A stretch of DNA of 12,893 nucleotides from Bacillota bacterium (GTDB taxonomy: Bacteria; Bacillota; Clostridia; Christensenellales; Aristaeellaceae), in the NCBI GenBank assembly GCA_023416655.1, contig JAEZHK010000038.1:1-12893 (forward strand), read 5' to 3'. How positions within the stretch are numbered: position 1 is the stretch's first letter; each line of letters opens with the position of its first letter. Position numbers and translations under genes: made by a program. This document shows, one piece after another, positions 12,408 to 12,893 of this stretch. The notes under the pieces are model-generated. The model was not told where the DNA came from. It was given only the letters and a program-made list of their open reading frames with translations, and made no database searches.

Positions 12408-12893
12408 TTACGGGTTCTCGGCATTGCGCTGGTCGTAGGCCTGCCAGAGCGGGCGGTACTTCTTCACATTTTCCTGGTGTTCGCTCTTGGACTTGGCGTA
12501 TACGATCTCGTCCTTGGTCGGGTCGCCCGCGCAGAAGTATATATAGCCCTCGGCGATGTACTCCATGTCGGGGTAGAGCGCGGCGGTCAGCGCCAACTTG
12601 GAGGGGCTGCAGATGGGGCCAACCGGTAGGCCGTCGCGGTTGTAGGTGTTGTAGCCGTTGACGGAGGCGACCTCCTGGCTGGTCAGGATCATCCGGTGGA
12701 CGCCCAGCGGGTAGGCCACCGTCGGGTCGCTGTCCAGCCGCATGCCCGTATTGAGGCGGTTGTGGAACACCGCGGAGATGCGGAAGAAATCCTCCCTCTT
12801 GCTGGCCTCCTTTTCGATCAGCGAGGCCAGGATGATCGTCTGGTCGTGGGTGAGCTTGCTCTCGTAGAGCACCTGCTCGATCACGTTGCCCTC
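12408..12893 (-). CDS. mltG: Endolytic murein transglycosylase MltG (YceG-like), C-terminal part
   Basis: A membrane-anchored enzyme that cleaves nascent peptidoglycan glycan strands and so limits their length. The frame is open to the right edge, so 161 C-terminal residues are present and the N-terminal anchor and LysM-like part lie outside. ILASLIEKEAS carries the catalytic Glu (first Glu of the EKEA motif, matching Glu218 of E. coli MltG). It is followed by FHNRL, LDSDPTVAYPLG, YNTYNRDGLPVGPICSPS, TAALYPD and YIYFCAGDP, then SEHQENVKKYRPLW, all in family order. The usual I-x-NPG motif reads ICSPS here, a mild variant. The stop is TAA at 12408. 187 bp separate it from sigK, so the two are probably not one transcript. 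Confidence 0.92.
   Translation of the reverse strand, partial: EGNVIEQVLYESKLTHDQTIILASLIEKEASKREDFFRISAVFHNRLNTGMRLDSDPTVAYPLGVHRMILTSQEVASVNGYNTYNRDGLPVGPICSPSKLALTAALYPDMEYIAEGYIYFCAGDPTKDEIVYAKSKSEHQENVKKYRPLWQAYDQRNAENP

Noticed and set aside
1..12893. CRISPR array, insertion sequence, prophage, toxin-antitoxin or tRNA gene
   Set aside because: No regularly spaced direct repeats, transposase or integrase motifs, small paired toxin-like ORFs or cloverleaf sequences were seen on either strand.

Overview
The window looks like chromosomal core sequence from a GC-rich, endospore-forming member of the Bacillota, most likely class Clostridia. The evidence is a full-length sporulation sigma factor SigK, a zinc-type (archaeal/eukaryotic-like) prolyl-tRNA synthetase, strong AGGAGG-like ribosome binding sites and heavily GC-biased third positions. 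A finer placement, for example near Christensenellales, would be a guess. I see no phage, transposon, CRISPR array, tRNA or rRNA.

Layout. (1) 1-3775, plus strand: the 3' part of proS with its intrinsic terminator, a small membrane-anchored SleB-like protein, then murJ (lipid II flippase) overlapping a YjjG-type HAD phosphatase. (2) 3776-4034: a gene-free stretch between convergent genes, packed with hairpins. (3) 4035-6039, minus strand: a two-gene unit of a NagD-like HAD phosphatase followed by a GT28 (MGDG synthase/UgtP-like) glycolipid glycosyltransferase. It ends in a 14-bp perfect hairpin and is driven by a recognisable promoter. (4) 6040-6185: a divergent promoter region. (5) 6186-7579, plus strand: a family 6 uracil-DNA-glycosylase-superfamily protein (deoxyinosine glycosylase type) overlapping an eight-segment membrane protein that looks like a degenerate CPBP protein. 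(6) 7542-12220, minus strand: sigK, an endonuclease IV-like TIM barrel, ppk1 (polyphosphate kinase) and a divergent DprA/Smf-like protein. These form a very tight cluster (1-bp overlap, 19-bp gap, 4-bp overlap), with a good intrinsic terminator lying antisense inside the convergent membrane-protein gene. (7) 12221-12407: intergenic, with a strong hairpin. (8) 12408 to the right edge, minus strand: the C-terminal part of mltG (endolytic transglycosylase).

How the genes fit together. MurJ, MltG, the SleB-like protein and the GT28 enzyme all concern the cell envelope. The cluster behind sigK is the most suggestive unit: if it is co-transcribed, polyphosphate synthesis, a TIM-barrel metalloprotein and a DprA-like nucleotide-fold protein would be made with the late mother-cell sigma factor. 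Most genes are familiar families. The less ordinary points are: the SleB-like protein with Met where the family has its invariant Glu; the atypical DprA-like protein; loss of one expected metal ligand in the TIM-barrel protein; a hairpin core shared by two intergenic regions; and an unusual arrangement of terminators and promoters. I did not find a clear new multi-gene defence or metabolic system.
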